Origin: Sweltsa coloradensis
Taxonomy: Eukaryota; Arthropoda; Insecta; Plecoptera; Chloroperlidae
NCBI GenBank assembly: GCA_024449915.1
Contig: JAMZAV010001848.1
Span: 62,001 to 126,000, forward strand
DNA length: 64,000 nucleotides
Reading direction: 5' to 3'
The position numbers and the translations under genes were made by a program. How positions within the stretch are numbered: the stretch's first letter is position 1; every line of letters starts with the position of its first letter. Below, piece after piece: positions 1-12,925 of this stretch. The notes below the pieces were generated by a model. It had not been told where the DNA came from. It searched no databases and saw only the letters and a list, made by a program, of their open reading frames with translations.

Positions 1-1037
1 ATTATGGTAATGGGTTGATCGAGATACGAAAAAAACTGTAATTTGGTGTGGTTTTAATATATTGGTGGTTGTCTATGGGATGGCCCAAAGTGTCTAGCCA
101 ACCCTTGATGGCATTGTTGTTGATCGAGCTGTTCTTTCCATCGCGGTGGTATCTTTACTCTGCTAAAGAGTCAAAGACCTTGTTGTCTTCTTCTTCAGGA
201 CATCATCATACCTCAAGATCTAATGGAGCCCAGCTGTGTTGAAAGAAACAGGTTTCAGTTTAATTTACGTGATTATGTAGATTTAGTAAATTTTATTCCA
301 TGAAAACCATAATCTGCTGTCTGTATACCTGCATTAAATTAAATATATTTGACAGTTAAGGCCAAAAACATAATGTATTAAAAATTAAGGCTTTTTGAAA
401 TACGTACGGTTTAAATAACCACAAATAAATTCGATTGCAAGTTGGAAACCACTCAGAAAAATGTGTTGCTCAAAATCGTCAAAAATCGTTAGCCCAGTTA
501 TTGTTTGGTTTATTTGGATTAAGAGCGCGTCACCCGTTAGGTCATATTGCGCCACTCCAGCCTAGGGGATGTGGGAGGTAAGTCTTATGCTGGTCAGAAC
601 CAGCCACAGGTAGGGGGATGAAAGGTGGATTCTCACGTCGCGGTCTTAGTAATCGTCCTGTACTGTAATACGTGTAATATAGTGTGGTCGGACAAGCAAA
701 GCTCATTAACTCAATTCTATAAGTTCTAATATATATATAAATGAGTTTAAAATTTTCAGGTTCAGCATAAAATCAGGGATTCCACTAAGAAACATGAAAA
801 TCATGATTTACAATAATTGTGTTGTACTATAATTATAAATACAAATCAAAAATAATAAATTATTTTAAAACAAAGCAGATAATTAGGGAAATAGCACTTC
901 ATTAATTTTTGCATTTAGTTTTTGCAAAGTAAAAATTCACATGTGGAAATGTGAACACAAGATTTATTAACAAAACAGCACATTCCAAGTCACATTTTGC
1001 TCATGGTTTCTAGCAAAAACTACATGCTCATTGGAGT
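1..1037. other. No gene seen
   Basis: AT-rich sequence with stop codons in all frames and no recognisable exon. The only structured part is the repeat at 525-690, listed separately. Short open stretches such as 48-242 have no domain, no signal and no splice support. Confidence 0.6.
525..690 (-). repeat. Fragment of a coding-like dispersed repeat (copy 1)
   Basis: On the minus strand this stretch translates in one frame as DRDV...SSPYLWLVLTS...QYDLTGDALLI with two stops. The same peptide pattern recurs at 17725-18070 and 23219-23560. Agreement in one reading frame despite base changes suggests the repeat derives from a protein-coding part of a retroelement, perhaps a LINE 5' region. I do not recognise the family. 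Confidence 0.5.
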
Positions 1038-1140
1038 TAGTCTCGGTAGCTTTATTGGTAGAGCTTATGGCACGTGAAGCCGGAGGTTCTGGGTTCGAAC
1101 CCCAATCGGGGCAAACTTTTTCGACAACTGCTATGAATCA
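1038..1140 (+). mobile_element. tRNA-derived SINE-like repeat, family A (copy 1)
   Basis: A tRNA-like head at about 1040-1113 has a box A (TAGCTTTATTGGTAGAGC) and a strong box B/T-loop (GGGTTCGAACCCC). The acceptor-like ends GTCTCGG and TCGGGGC pair with G-T wobbles. It is followed by a constant tail (cgacaactgctatgaatcaa) that recurs at 36.4-36.75 kb. The D and anticodon arms are degenerate and constant flanking sequence continues, so this is a SINE-type or MITE-type repeat rather than a working tRNA gene. Confidence 0.7.
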
Positions 1141-1342
1141 ATAATTGAACGAGTGAGCGTAGCGAACGTAGTGATTTCCATTCGACTTAAACGGCCCTTA
1201 CGGTTTTTCTGCGTGCGTGCGTGTGTGTGTGTGTGTGTGTACGTTGAAAATCAGCCGAATCGCTGAACAAATTGCGCTGAAATTTTAAACGGACATCCGG
1301 TACGAGTTTATTGAGAACTGTTAACAAAATCAGCAAGATTCA
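1141..1342. repeat. Repeat tagged by GAGTGAGCGTAGCGAACG, with (GT)n
   Basis: The stretch starts with acgagtgagcgtagcgaacg, a signature found in variant form at the ends of several repeats in this window (for example 12408, 17430 and 26910). It contains a (GT)n microsatellite at about 1211-1240 followed by unique AT-rich sequence. No protein is visible. Confidence 0.4.
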
Positions 1343-1439
1343 TTGCGATTTAAACCTACAAGAAATAATAAACTGAGAAATAGACTTCCAATGTTTAGAA
1401 ATTATTTTAACGACAATGTTTTAGATTTTGAAAAGATAT

Positions 1440-1772
1440 TTTTTGTTTGTTTTTCGCCTGGCCGTGAAATGCCGTGTCCATGCAAGGTCAGTCGAATGTT
1501 GGACGTCAAGGTACCCCCAAATTCCGCACGTAGATTGAGTAAACCTTGCAATATTTTCACGTATTTCGTACTGGCTATGTTAACCATAGTAGGCCCTATT
1601 GCCACAGATGATGGACTACACTGCGTTATATGCATTTCAAAACATGTTTAATTATTTTTGAAATGCAATCTAGAAATTACAAAATCTTTCCCGACCAGGG
1701 GATTGAACCCACGTCTCCCACATTTCGGCTACAAGGGCGCTTTAGCCAACTAGACTAGGGAAACGCCAAAGT
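1440..1772 (-). mobile_element. tRNA-derived SINE-like repeat, family B (copy 1)
   Basis: Read on the minus strand, a tRNA-like head at 1772-1688 starts GGCGTTTCCCTAGTCTAG, has box A (TAGTTGGCTAAAGCGC) and box B (GTGGGTTCAATCCCC). It is followed by a body of about 250 bp. The same head and body recur at 9590-9925, where the shared body line is ccaaa-ttccgc-c-gagattgag. The short open frames at 1343-1651 and 1402-1635 lie in this body and show no protein signature. Confidence 0.6.
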
Positions 1773-2126
1773 CGTAGTTAGACGAGTGAGCGAGTCATGT
1801 GGTGAGTACCCGGGAACATTAGCATTTAAGTTTGATAATTATATTCGTATTGATAATAGGGTATTGGTGGAAATCACTGTGCCGGAGGTTGCTGTTGTTG
1901 GCAGTCTTCAACTGAATATTCCGTGTGACTGCCGGGTCTTGCTTAATGTTAGATTGTTGGTCGGGAGTTGTGTAAATGTTTAGGCCATAGTTTAGGCCAA
2001 AATGCTCCAATGTAGCCTATATGATAGGCTAGGGAGGCCTAAGGTAAGGGGAAGAAAAGAAATGTTACCGGGTACTCAACACATGGCTCACTCACTCGTC
2101 TAACAACGACTTTGGCGTTTCCCTAG
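1755..2126. mobile_element. MITE-like element with about 63-bp inverted ends that include tRNA-like sequence
   Basis: The left arm 1755-1818 and right arm 2063-2126 are near-perfect inverted copies. They start with ctagggaaacgcc, run through gacgagtgagcgagtcatgtg and end at gagtacccggtaacat. The left arm overlaps the 5' end of the family B tRNA-like head, so the inverted termini carry the start of a tRNA-like unit on both sides. The interior of about 245 bp is non-coding. The right arm is cut by the (TAA)-type tail of the LINE 3' end at 2150. Confidence 0.65.
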
Positions 2127-2149
2127 TAATAAAACTAATAATTATTAAT

Positions 2150-2411
2150 ATTTTATTGGATGTATTTCACACAAACTCGGTCAAAACCGGACCTAACAAA
2201 TGTTGTACTTACGTCAAAGTACTTCCAAAGTGTATCTACATTACATACATTATTACTTTGACTTAACTCTAAAATCAAAAATAAGTCATTTATAATATAG
2301 TTTGTAGATGATGTTTTCTTTCTGCTGTGTACGGTCGTGGCCGATTTCTTGTCGCCATCCTAGCATTTGCTCTTCGGACAATGGGAAACCACGAAAAACC
2401 ACGTCAGGATG
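2150..2411 (-). mobile_element. 3' end fragment of the R4/Dong-like LINE (5'-truncated copy)
   Basis: About 260 bp almost identical to 2503-2755, the 3' UTR of the adjacent longer copy, and in the same orientation. Shared blocks include acaaactcggtcaaaaccgg and gtttgtagatgatgttttct. On the lower-coordinate side it abuts an AT-rich ATTATTAATATTTTATT stretch, the expected place for a (TAA)n 3' tail on the minus strand. It contains no coding sequence. Confidence 0.75.
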
Positions 2412-2434
2412 TATATTTTTTTTTAAATTTATTA

Positions 2435-2439
<5 letters not shown>

Positions 2440-2474
<35 letters not shown>

Positions 2475-2502
2475 TATTATTATTATTATTTTATTTTATT
2501 GG
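2440..2502. repeat. (TTA)n microsatellite between LINE 3' ends
   Basis: A (TTA)n tract slightly interrupted by TTTATT. It sits between the truncated LINE 3' end (2150-2411) and the 3' end of the next copy. The tract is either the 3' tail of the longer copy or part of its target. Confidence 0.9.
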
Positions 2503-4172
2503 ATGTATTTCATACAAACTCGTCAAAACCGGAGCTAACATGTTGTACGGACTTATGTCAAGTACTTCCATGTGTATCTATATTACATTCCTACATTATT
2601 ACTTTGTCTTAACTCTTACTAAAATAAGTCATTTATAATATAGTTTGTAGATGATGTTTTCTTTCTGCTGTGTACGGTCGTGGCCGATTTCTCGTCGCCA
2701 TCCTAGCATTTGCTCTTCGGACTATGGGAAACCACGAAAACCATGTCAGGATGGAAGCTGTCTCGGAATCTCGAAGTATCATTCTTAGTTTAGAAATTTA
2801 CGAACTATTCTACACGTGTTGAGTATTACTGCCTTTTGAGTCTCGATGTAAACATTGGGTGGAAGATGTAGTTGTTTAATGCTTTCATGTAGCTTCTTCG
2901 GTATAATGCCATTAGCCGATATCACGTACGGGATTGTATTTACCTTTTTCTGTTTCCACATCTTCTTGATCTCAATTGCAAGTTCACTATACTTGTCAAT
3001 TTTTTTCTTCCATGTAGTCTCGACGTTATGGCACATTGGGACAGCAACGTCAATAAGGGTAGTTTCTTGTTTCTTCTTGTCAATTATAATTATATCCGGT
3101 CTGTTGTGATGTATAGTTTGGTCTGTTTAAACTGTGCGGTCGTAATATAATTTGAAATCTTTGCTATCTAGTACTTTCTCCGGTTTGTATTTGTAGTAAG
3201 GTGTGTGTGTATCAATGAGGTTGTACTTGATTGCTAGTTTTTGGTGAATAATGTTAGCTACTTGGTTATGTCTGTAGAGGTAATCCGTTTGACATAGTGA
3301 CTGGCACCCGGATATGATGTGTTCGATTGTTTCACCCCTTACACTACATTTTCTACATTGATCGTTTACTGTCGCATCTTGTATAATGTATTTTTTATAA
3401 TTTTTCGTTGCAATCACTCTGTCTTGAATAGCCAGCACAAAACCTTCTGTTTCTCCAAATATTTCCCCGTTGTTTAACCACCTATTTGATGCTTTAATAT
3501 CTACGTGACCTTTATGTAGTTCATCATAATGTCTCTTATGTAGGGTCTTTTCTGAGAGACGTAACTCTTTTGAAGCGTCAGTTATGAGTTTCCCTTGAAA
3601 GATTGACATTTTCGTTTGCTAGATTGAGTGGAGTTAATGATTTGTCAGCTAGCACCACAGCCCTATGCAGTGTTGATTGGTTGCTCTTTGTAAAAAATAT
3701 TTTCTTAAAATGTCTAGTTGTTTATAATATAAGTTGTTCAGATCAATTAGGCCTCGTCCTCCTTGTTCTCTTGGAAGTGTCAATCTCTCTATTGCTGATT
3801 TAGGATGATGCATTCTGTGTTTAGTAAGTGTAGTACGAGTTAATATTTCCAGCGCGTGGATGTTGTCTGTGTCCATTTAATGATTCCGAATGAATATGTC
3901 AGTACTGGTATAGCATATGTATTTATTGCTGTGATCTTGCTTTTACCGTTTAGTTGCGTCTTGAGGATAGATTTTAGTCGCTTCTTGTATGTATCTATCA
4001 ATTTTTCTTTCATTACTTTATGTTCAATTCTGGCAGCTTGTGAGAATCCTAAATATTTGTATACTTCTTTTATCATCCATTACTCCAATCCTATTTCCAT
4101 CATCTAGCTGGAACTCTTCTCCCTGCGTAACCTTACCCTTTTCGATATGTAGCGTCTTACACTTGTCTATTA
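2503..4172 (-). mobile_element. R2/R4-type LINE, 3' half with CCHC finger and restriction-like endonuclease (copy A)
   Basis: Minus-strand copy, 5'-truncated at a (TTA)n tract. From 4076 to 3649 it encodes the RT thumb region (YKYLGFSQ, INTYAIPVLTYSFGIIKWTQ, HHPKSAIERLTLPREQGGRG). From 3609 to 3127 it has the linker with a CX2C..H..C finger at 3304-3357 (CRKC...ETIEHIISGC) followed by HRHNQVANIIHQ-type sequence. Across a stop at about 3124 lies the endonuclease core: RPDIIIID with PD at 3094-3099 and LIDVAVP with Asp at 3049-3051. This is PD-X14-D, the known active-site spacing of the R2-superfamily endonuclease. 3036-2785 is the endonuclease C-terminus, then the 3' UTR. Frames are broken by indels and stops, so it is inactive. 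Placement in the R4/Dong clade is inference. Confidence 0.85.
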
Positions 4173-4174
4173 TG

Positions 4175-7486
<3,312 letters not shown>

Positions 7487-7576
<90 letters not shown>
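7487..7576. repeat. (TTA)n microsatellite at the 5' junction of LINE copy B
   Basis: Thirty TTA units begin within ten bases of the truncated 5' end of copy B, after a short T run. The tract is followed at 7577 by what looks like another retroelement 3' end. Confidence 0.95.
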
Positions 7577-7577
<1 letters not shown>

Positions 7578-7745
7578 GTGGTTCTTTATTGTTCAAACAA
7601 TCTCAGGTACATTTGCATCCTGGTATACACAAGGCGGGGTAAGGCCCAAGCCCAACAAAAGTTTACATTATAACAGCGTGGAAACATAAGTATAGTACAC
7701 ATATTGTTGTAGACAAATTAATCAAATTAACAAAATAATAATAAA
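7577..7745 (-). mobile_element. Probable retroelement 3' end (unidentified)
   Basis: The stretch starts right after (TTA)n with gtggttctttattgttcaaa and resembles a LINE 3' UTR read on the minus strand. It includes the GC-rich line aaggcggggtaaggcccaag and then AT-rich sequence. Evidence is limited to position and composition; no second copy was found in this window. Confidence 0.35.
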
Positions 7746-7815
7746 GATGAGTGTGATAACAAAATCAATAAAAGTTTCTATCTATAAAACAAGCAATTGT
7801 ATGGCAAAATCTTTT

Positions 7816-7818
<3 letters not shown>

Positions 7819-7865
<47 letters not shown>

Positions 7866-7879
7866 TGATTACTGCAAAA

Positions 7880-7942
<63 letters not shown>

Positions 7943-7975
7943 AATATTATTAATATTATTATTGTTGTGATTGTT
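7819..7975. repeat. (GA)n and (TTA)n compound microsatellite upstream of the collagen-like gene
   Basis: A (GA)n tract at 7819-7857 is followed by (TTA)n at 7881-7942 and an imperfect ATTATTAATATTATTATTG end. It finishes within about 15 bases of the first coding exon. It occupies the place of the proximal promoter or the end of a 5' UTR intron. No TATA box is evident between it and the ATG. Confidence 0.9.
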
Positions 7976-7985
7976 GTTGTAGGTA

Positions 7986-8119
7986 ATGAGGGCTCTGAGG
8001 TTGGTCGTGGTTCTTCTGAGCGTCCTAACAACATCCGGCTTGGCCAAGCCAGACAAGATCCAATTGAAGCACATCATAACGGATCAGGGGCTACCAGCCA
8101 TACACATTAACCCGGCAAA
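7986..8119 (+). CDS. Secreted collagen-like protein, coding exon 1 (signal peptide)
   Basis: ATG at 7986 opens a classical signal peptide: MRALRLVVVLLSVLTTSGLA, with two Arg in the n-region, a hydrophobic core and small residues before a likely cut ahead of KPDK. The mature start is KPDKIQLKHIITDQGLPAIH followed by INPA. The exon ends at a GTACAA donor (8120) after 44 codons plus 2 bases. This fits the acceptor at 10808, which supplies the third base. A tgttgttgtag acceptor-like sequence just before 7983 allows an upstream 5' UTR exon. The protein is predicted to enter the secretory path. Exons 2 to 4 continue it into Gly-X-Y triplets. A C1q/TNF-type or lectin-type C-terminus would be typical of such short collagens but none is seen here. 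Confidence 0.6.
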
Positions 8120-10807
8120 GTACAAATTTTTTATTTTCCATTCATTTTTAAATTAATTTAGAATCGACTACTAGAATACAGTACAAGGTTTCAACTTTCT
8201 GATTGAATGACTGACACCACATAAATACACAGTTGTGCGTTGGGTGATTTAAGCCATTCATCTTTGAGCACAATTGTATGCAGTATGTGTATAATTTAAG
8301 ACCTAACAGTATCATTACTTTGATTTAAATGCTCGTTATGACTCTTACATTAAAATTAATCGTAAGAAAGAGGTAGATAAAAACAAAAAAACAAGCAAAA
8401 TTCGCAGTCCTAGGCATAATGTTTTACGAACTGCTTCTACACGAAGCAAACAAAAGAATCTAACTCTTAATTTGTATTTTTTGTTTATAATTTTGATTTC
8501 TATTGTGTCCTCAATCACCTTTTCGGGTGTGTTCAACAGCTATGTATAAAGATTTTTTTTTAAATACGTGAAGATTTTTACACTGTTTGATTGTTACCGG
8601 GATTGTGTTGCAGATTTTGGGGCCAAGAAAATTATCATATTACGTACTTTTGCAATATCCGTTTACGTACACGTGGTAGGGATAACGATTTGTCAGTATT
8701 ATTTATAGTATCGTGTTTGTGGTTTAGAAGGAAATATCAATTTGTGCTTTTTAATAAATATTGAGACATTTAAAAATATAATGTCCAAATTGATAATATT
8801 TGCGTATCTTGTAAAACTTTAAAAGTGGAATATCGTCTTGGTTTCTTGAGCATAACTTTAAGAATGAGTTTCTGTATGATGACTAGTTCTACTAAATGTG
8901 TGTAGTAAGTGCCTAACCAAGCTAGGATTCCATATCATATGATTGCCTGTAATTCGTAAATAGTATAATATGGTTTTAAGTTTAGCCATGAGACAATGTG
9001 TCCCGTGACTAGGTTCAGATGCAGTTAAATATACTATGCGTGAGTGATGGGAACCTTGATGATGCTTCTTATTGTGTGTGATTGAAACGAAAATTGAAAG
9101 TGTGAACTTAAAACATGTGACACTCCTTATGATCTTTCAGATTAAAACATCAGCTTTTGTCATCAATGGGAAACCAAAGATGCTGTGGATATAGTGTCCT
9201 CTTGCTGCTGGGACTGGGAGCATGGGATACGTCTTTGTGCATTTAATGCTATGACAAAATAATTGCTGTTCTTAGATGAAACTTGGGCGATGTAATTAGT
9301 CTCTACGGATTCGTTGCAATTTGTTGACTTTTTAGGTTACCATTGCAATAATATTATACTGCTAATTTTTAAACTCCGACGATTTTTTTATATTTTAATT
9401 CTTGCATTTTTAAAATTCATCTGAATCAGTTTGGTTTCCAGTGGTGAATAAAATATAATTTATGATGTATAATTAGACGAGGTAGTCAAACGGGTCTTCG
9501 CTGTGACAATGTTTGTCCGATGACATTTATCCGTGTCCAGTGTACTGAACAACATGCAAAGAATCCGTTGTGTATAAGCTGAAAATTTGCAGGATTTAAT
9601 ATAACGACAATGGTTTTGTTCTTGAAATAATAAATTATATCGCATATGTTTGATAGGCGCGGTGAATGCATGCAATAACCAAGGTGTACCGAATCTTCGC
9701 TCTAGGTAAACCAAAATTCCGCTCGGAGATTGAGTAAAGCTTGTCATCTTTACACACACGTACCTCGTACTGTTTTCCACAGTATTGCATGCATTTTAAG
9801 ACATGTTCTATAATTTTCCGGAAATAAAATAAAAAAATCTATGACGACCGTTGTTTGAACCTGTATCACCAACATTCCGGGTGTAAAGATAAAGGCGCCT
9901 TAGCCAACTAGGCTAGGAAAACGCCAAAGTCGTTGTTAGACGAGTGAGCGAGTCATATGTTTAGTACCAGGTAACATTCCTTTTCCTCCGCCTACCTCAG
10001 GCTGGATCAAGTCAGCATGGGTCTTTGTTCAGGTCCTGTGTCCACGAATGAGGACATCAAGCTTTCGATTTAAATGCGGGTAATAATAGGGTTTTTCTAT
10101 TTCACTCTTAATTTCTTTTTTTTGCGAAAAATAATAAAAAAAAATTCCTCATGCCAATTTTAGAAACGGTACCCTATGTAGAGAAGATTGAAAATAAACA
10201 TCTGCTTAAAACTGCTAAAACGAGAAAATTCAGTTTTTTCCCCCGGAAATATGATACATCTCTAGTATTGCATGGTATTTGAGATACACAAAACTCAAAA
10301 TATCCCCCCAAAAAATAAAGAAAAATATAGTTTGAGGAGTGCACATAGAATTTTCATTTGAACTAAAAATGTAGCTTTAAATCAAAATCCAAAATTTCCC
10401 AAAATACTTTAAAAATCATGAAAAAAATATAAAAAAATTACTAAAAATCTTAGAAAAAAATGCAAAACTAGAATTGTTTGATAAAAACTACCTATAAGTT
10501 ACACGTAAAATATGAAGGACTGAGAGGAATAGGCTAGAGTAGCATTTTGACCTTACAGTTGAAGCGTCCTTATACCAACTCTAAACTCAAAACCCTTTCT
10601 TGTATTCTTTCCTTATAGCAAATGATTTGAATTCAACAAAGCCACATAAAATGTTACTAAATAGCTCTCAATAAGAATAAAAAATCAATTTTTTGGTAAA
10701 TTTAGTTTTTTGAAGCGTATTTCAAATTAAATGTTCACCCATTTAGCATCTAAACTCAAAACCGCTTGAAAAACGTATCTGTATCGATGTGTGTGTTGTG
10801 TTGTCAG
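8120..10807 (+). other. Intron 1 of the collagen-like gene
   Basis: About 2.7 kb of AT-rich sequence bounded by GT and AG. It holds a family B tRNA-derived repeat on the minus strand (9590-9925) with its gagtgagcgagtc flank, and otherwise no structure I can name. 10130-10750 is especially A/T-rich. Confidence 0.5.
9590..9980 (-). mobile_element. tRNA-derived SINE-like repeat, family B (copy 2), with inverted-end flank
   Basis: The minus-strand head at about 9925-9845 is a degenerate version of the 1772-1688 head, with box A-like TAGTTGGCTAAGGCGCC and a decayed box B. The body 9600-9800 matches 1440-1640 (gagattgagtaaa and acatgtt blocks). The flank at 9926-9980 repeats gacgagtgagcgagtcat and the gtacc-ggtaacat line seen at 1780-1815, so head and flank travel together. 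Confidence 0.6.
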
Positions 10808-10896
10808 CGCCGCCCAAGTCAACGAGATTCAGACGTCACCGGCTCAAGGCGATGGTGGTCGGAGAAGGGAAGTCCACGGCTCCGACACTCACGAAG
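10808..10896 (+). CDS. Collagen-like protein, coding exon 2 (linker)
   Basis: The exon follows a tgttgtgttgtcag acceptor and ends at gaag|gtaaca, a good donor. Joined in phase to exon 1 it reads NAAQVNEIQTSPAQGDGG then RRREVHGSDTHE. This is a polar low-complexity linker with a basic RRR that could be a processing site. Entry phase 2 and exit phase 1 fit exons 1 and 3 exactly; this phase agreement and the absence of stops are the main evidence. No domain is recognised. Its GC content is higher than the surrounding intron. Confidence 0.55.
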
Positions 10897-10919
10897 GTAA
10901 CAAAACATGCCATACTTGG

Positions 10920-11025
10920 GGAAGTTCGTTTTTAAAAGAAACTTTTTAAAGATTTAGTTTAAAAAAAGAAAGTTTTGTAAAGTTTAAGTTCCTTTAAAAA
11001 CATTTTTCTCTAAAAAGTCCAAGTT
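10920..11025. repeat. Degenerate short tandem-like repeat around the 5S-derived SINE
   Basis: Lines of the type gtttaagttcctttttacac-attttc-ctctaaaaagt-caag recur at 10940-11020 and again at 11400-11485, on both sides of the SINE. The SINE may have inserted into a small tandem array with a unit of about 45 bp. Confidence 0.4.
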
Positions 11026-11345
11026 CCGCGGTTTAGCCGCGGTCGCTTAGTCGATTCCCACTCGAACACCGAGGTTAAGCAACAACTTCGGGCGTGGTCA
11101 GGGGAGAGTGGGTGAACGCTCTGCCCTGAAACACATGTATACCGCTGGCTAGAGCAGATGGAGGATTCGAGGGCTAGTGTAACGGCTTCGTTCACATCGA
11201 CGTCTGCGGGTTAGAGGAGGAACCTATATGACAGTCAATTTTACACTATCCTTTCGGATGAGACTTAAAGCCGTTGGTCCCCTTGGTACTTTTCGAAAAG
11301 TGTAAGCTTCGTGGTACCGGGTTTCCCCTCCTCCCTTCTCAATTA
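11026..11345 (+). mobile_element. 5S rRNA-derived SINE
   Basis: The 5' part (about 11026-11160) resembles 5S rRNA. It has a box A region gaggttaagcaac, the middle line cgggcgtggtcag and a box C-like gtgggtgaacgc in the correct order and spacing. The downstream body has ctttcggatgagact-taaa and ends in AT-rich sequence. A 5S head fused to an unrelated body is the layout of SINE3-type elements, which use the internal 5S promoter. Divergence from real 5S is high, so it is a repeat and not an rRNA gene. Confidence 0.6.
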
Positions 11346-11489
11346 AATTTGCACTAGTGGATTACATTATCCGTTGCAAATAAATATACATTTCTATCTA
11401 AAAAGAGCAAGATTCTTTTCACACATTTTCTTCTTAAAAGTTTAAGTTCCTTTTTACACATTTTCCTCTAAAAAGTGCAAGTAAAATTA

Positions 11490-12370
11490 CTAAAAATATA
11501 CTATATGTTATGATGTTAGAGACATTTGAAGAAATATTTCTCAGAGAAATCGTACTTTTACGATTTTTTTCCCGATTTTTAATAAGATATATTCTGTGAT
11601 ATTTGGGCCGATTCTGACCAAACGGGTAAGGCTACAAAGTTCATATTTTACATTGACATATAGATTATGGTGATGCACTGCCTTTTGAAAGAAAAAGTTA
11701 AAAAGTTTGTAAAAATTCATAGAAATTAAGTTGTTTTTAGTCGCGTTGATGCAGGAGCTTTTTTTTAAGTTTTGAGTATGCGTGGGATCTCTTTACTTCT
11801 TCAAGTTCCATAAGAAAATCATTTTTGTTAAATAAGGCTAATTTCTATAAAGTTGCTATGGTAATTAGAATGGAAAATATCTGGAGACCCGAAAATTTGC
11901 TTTTTGAACACATTGTAGGTGATTGTTGTCAAGTTTCTGTAACTAAATTGTTAATTGTTAATATACACCTCATAAGACTCAAATTAAAACCTTTATTTAT
12001 ATGGATTCTGCCTAACTTTTTCAACTTTTTCTTTCAAAAGACAAGACATCACCATTACCTTAATGCCCATGTGAAATATGAATGTTGTAGCCCCACCCGT
12101 TTGATCAGAATAGGCCCAAATATCACGAAAATATCGCATTCAAAATCGAAAATAATAGTAAAAGTACGATATTTAATGAGAAATATTTCTTTGATTGTAC
12201 CCAAAAACGTGGCAGGTCTAAGTTCAGAGATTTCGAAGGTCCCCTCCAATGCCGTTTGTCCGGTAGAGCGCAAACAAACAGACAGACAGAGAGAAAAAAA
12301 AACATCCGATAATTTTTTGGGGGGTCAGTGAAATTGAAGTCTTCGCTTCGCTCATCAAATAATGATTATA
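11490..12370. mobile_element. Palindromic repeat P1 (copy a)
   Basis: The left half about 11530-11710 and right half about 12010-12230 are diverged inverted copies. Each carries tgatatttgggccgattctga and gaaagaaaaagtt-aaaaagtt. The outer right end reads, on the minus strand, gagcgaagcgaagacttcaa. The interior contains gcgtgggatctc-tta and ttgtaggtgattgttgtcaa. Further copies are at 12815-16140 (interrupted) and 20580-21215 (inverted). The open frame at 11825-12331 crosses the inverted arm and has no protein signature. Confidence 0.65.
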
Positions 12371-12438
12371 ATCAATAAACTATTAAAACACCAAAGTCAT
12401 TGTTGGACGAGTGAGCGAGAGCGTGTGGAGTACAATTT

Positions 12439-12813
12439 ACACACATAACAAAAACTTGTAGAAATACAGCCAAACCTTACACACTCAAAAGGAATGAGAT
12501 CTAAAAAAAGGGCCAAGCTCATCTACCCTTCCACATAAACGTACAGTGTCCCATAACAGCATCCTCGAAAAGCTTGGCAAAATAGAATTTGCGATTATTA
12601 ATTTAACGTAATAGTTTATCCAAGTTCTTTTTTTCTAATTAATTTAAATGTAATAACATGCAAATTCTATTTTGCCAAGCTTTTCGAGGATGCTGTTATG
12701 GGACACTGTACGTTTATGTGGAAGGGTAGATGAGCTTGGCCCTTTTTTTAGATATCATTCCTTTTGAGTGTGTAAGGTTTGGCTGTATTTCTACAAGTTT
12801 TTGTTATGTGTGT
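12439..12813. repeat. Near-perfect 154-bp palindrome (hairpin-forming element)
   Basis: Arms 12439-12592 and 12660-12813 are inverted copies with one mismatch that I can see (gaatgag against gaatgat). They are separated by a 67-base AT-rich loop. The outer ends read acacacataacaaaaacttg. Such symmetry in a region where other repeats are strongly diverged means recent insertion or ongoing arm correction. It contains no protein. It ends exactly where a P1 copy resumes at 12815. Confidence 0.85.
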
Positions 12814-12814
12814 G

Positions 12815-12925
12815 ATCTCATTACTTTTTCAAGTTCCATTACAAATTATTTGCTAAAATATAATATTTTATCAAAGTTGATTTAAATTCTATGGTATTAG
12901 CAGTAACAATATAGGATGTAAAATA
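12815..12925 (+). mobile_element. P1 repeat copy b, first piece
   Basis: Matches 11776-11890 of P1a (gatctc-ttact-ttcaagttcca, then atggtatta and aaaatatct-ga-ccc). The match stops at 12925, where the MITE-like element begins. It continues at 14002. Confidence 0.55.

Noticed and set aside
1040..1113. Functional tRNA genes here and at 36465-36545, 41087-41160 and 47192-47268
   Set aside because: Boxes A and B are recognisable but arms are irregular, the flanks are repeated, and one copy has a retroposition duplication.
7747..8110. Open frames of poly-Tyr, poly-Ile or poly-Asn over TTA tracts (also at 2327, 3989, 4157 and 7400)
   Set aside because: They are translations of (TTA)n or (GA)n microsatellites, not proteins.
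11026..11160. A functional 5S rRNA gene
   Set aside because: Only scattered 5S lines are kept and an unrelated body is attached; this fits a 5S-derived SINE.
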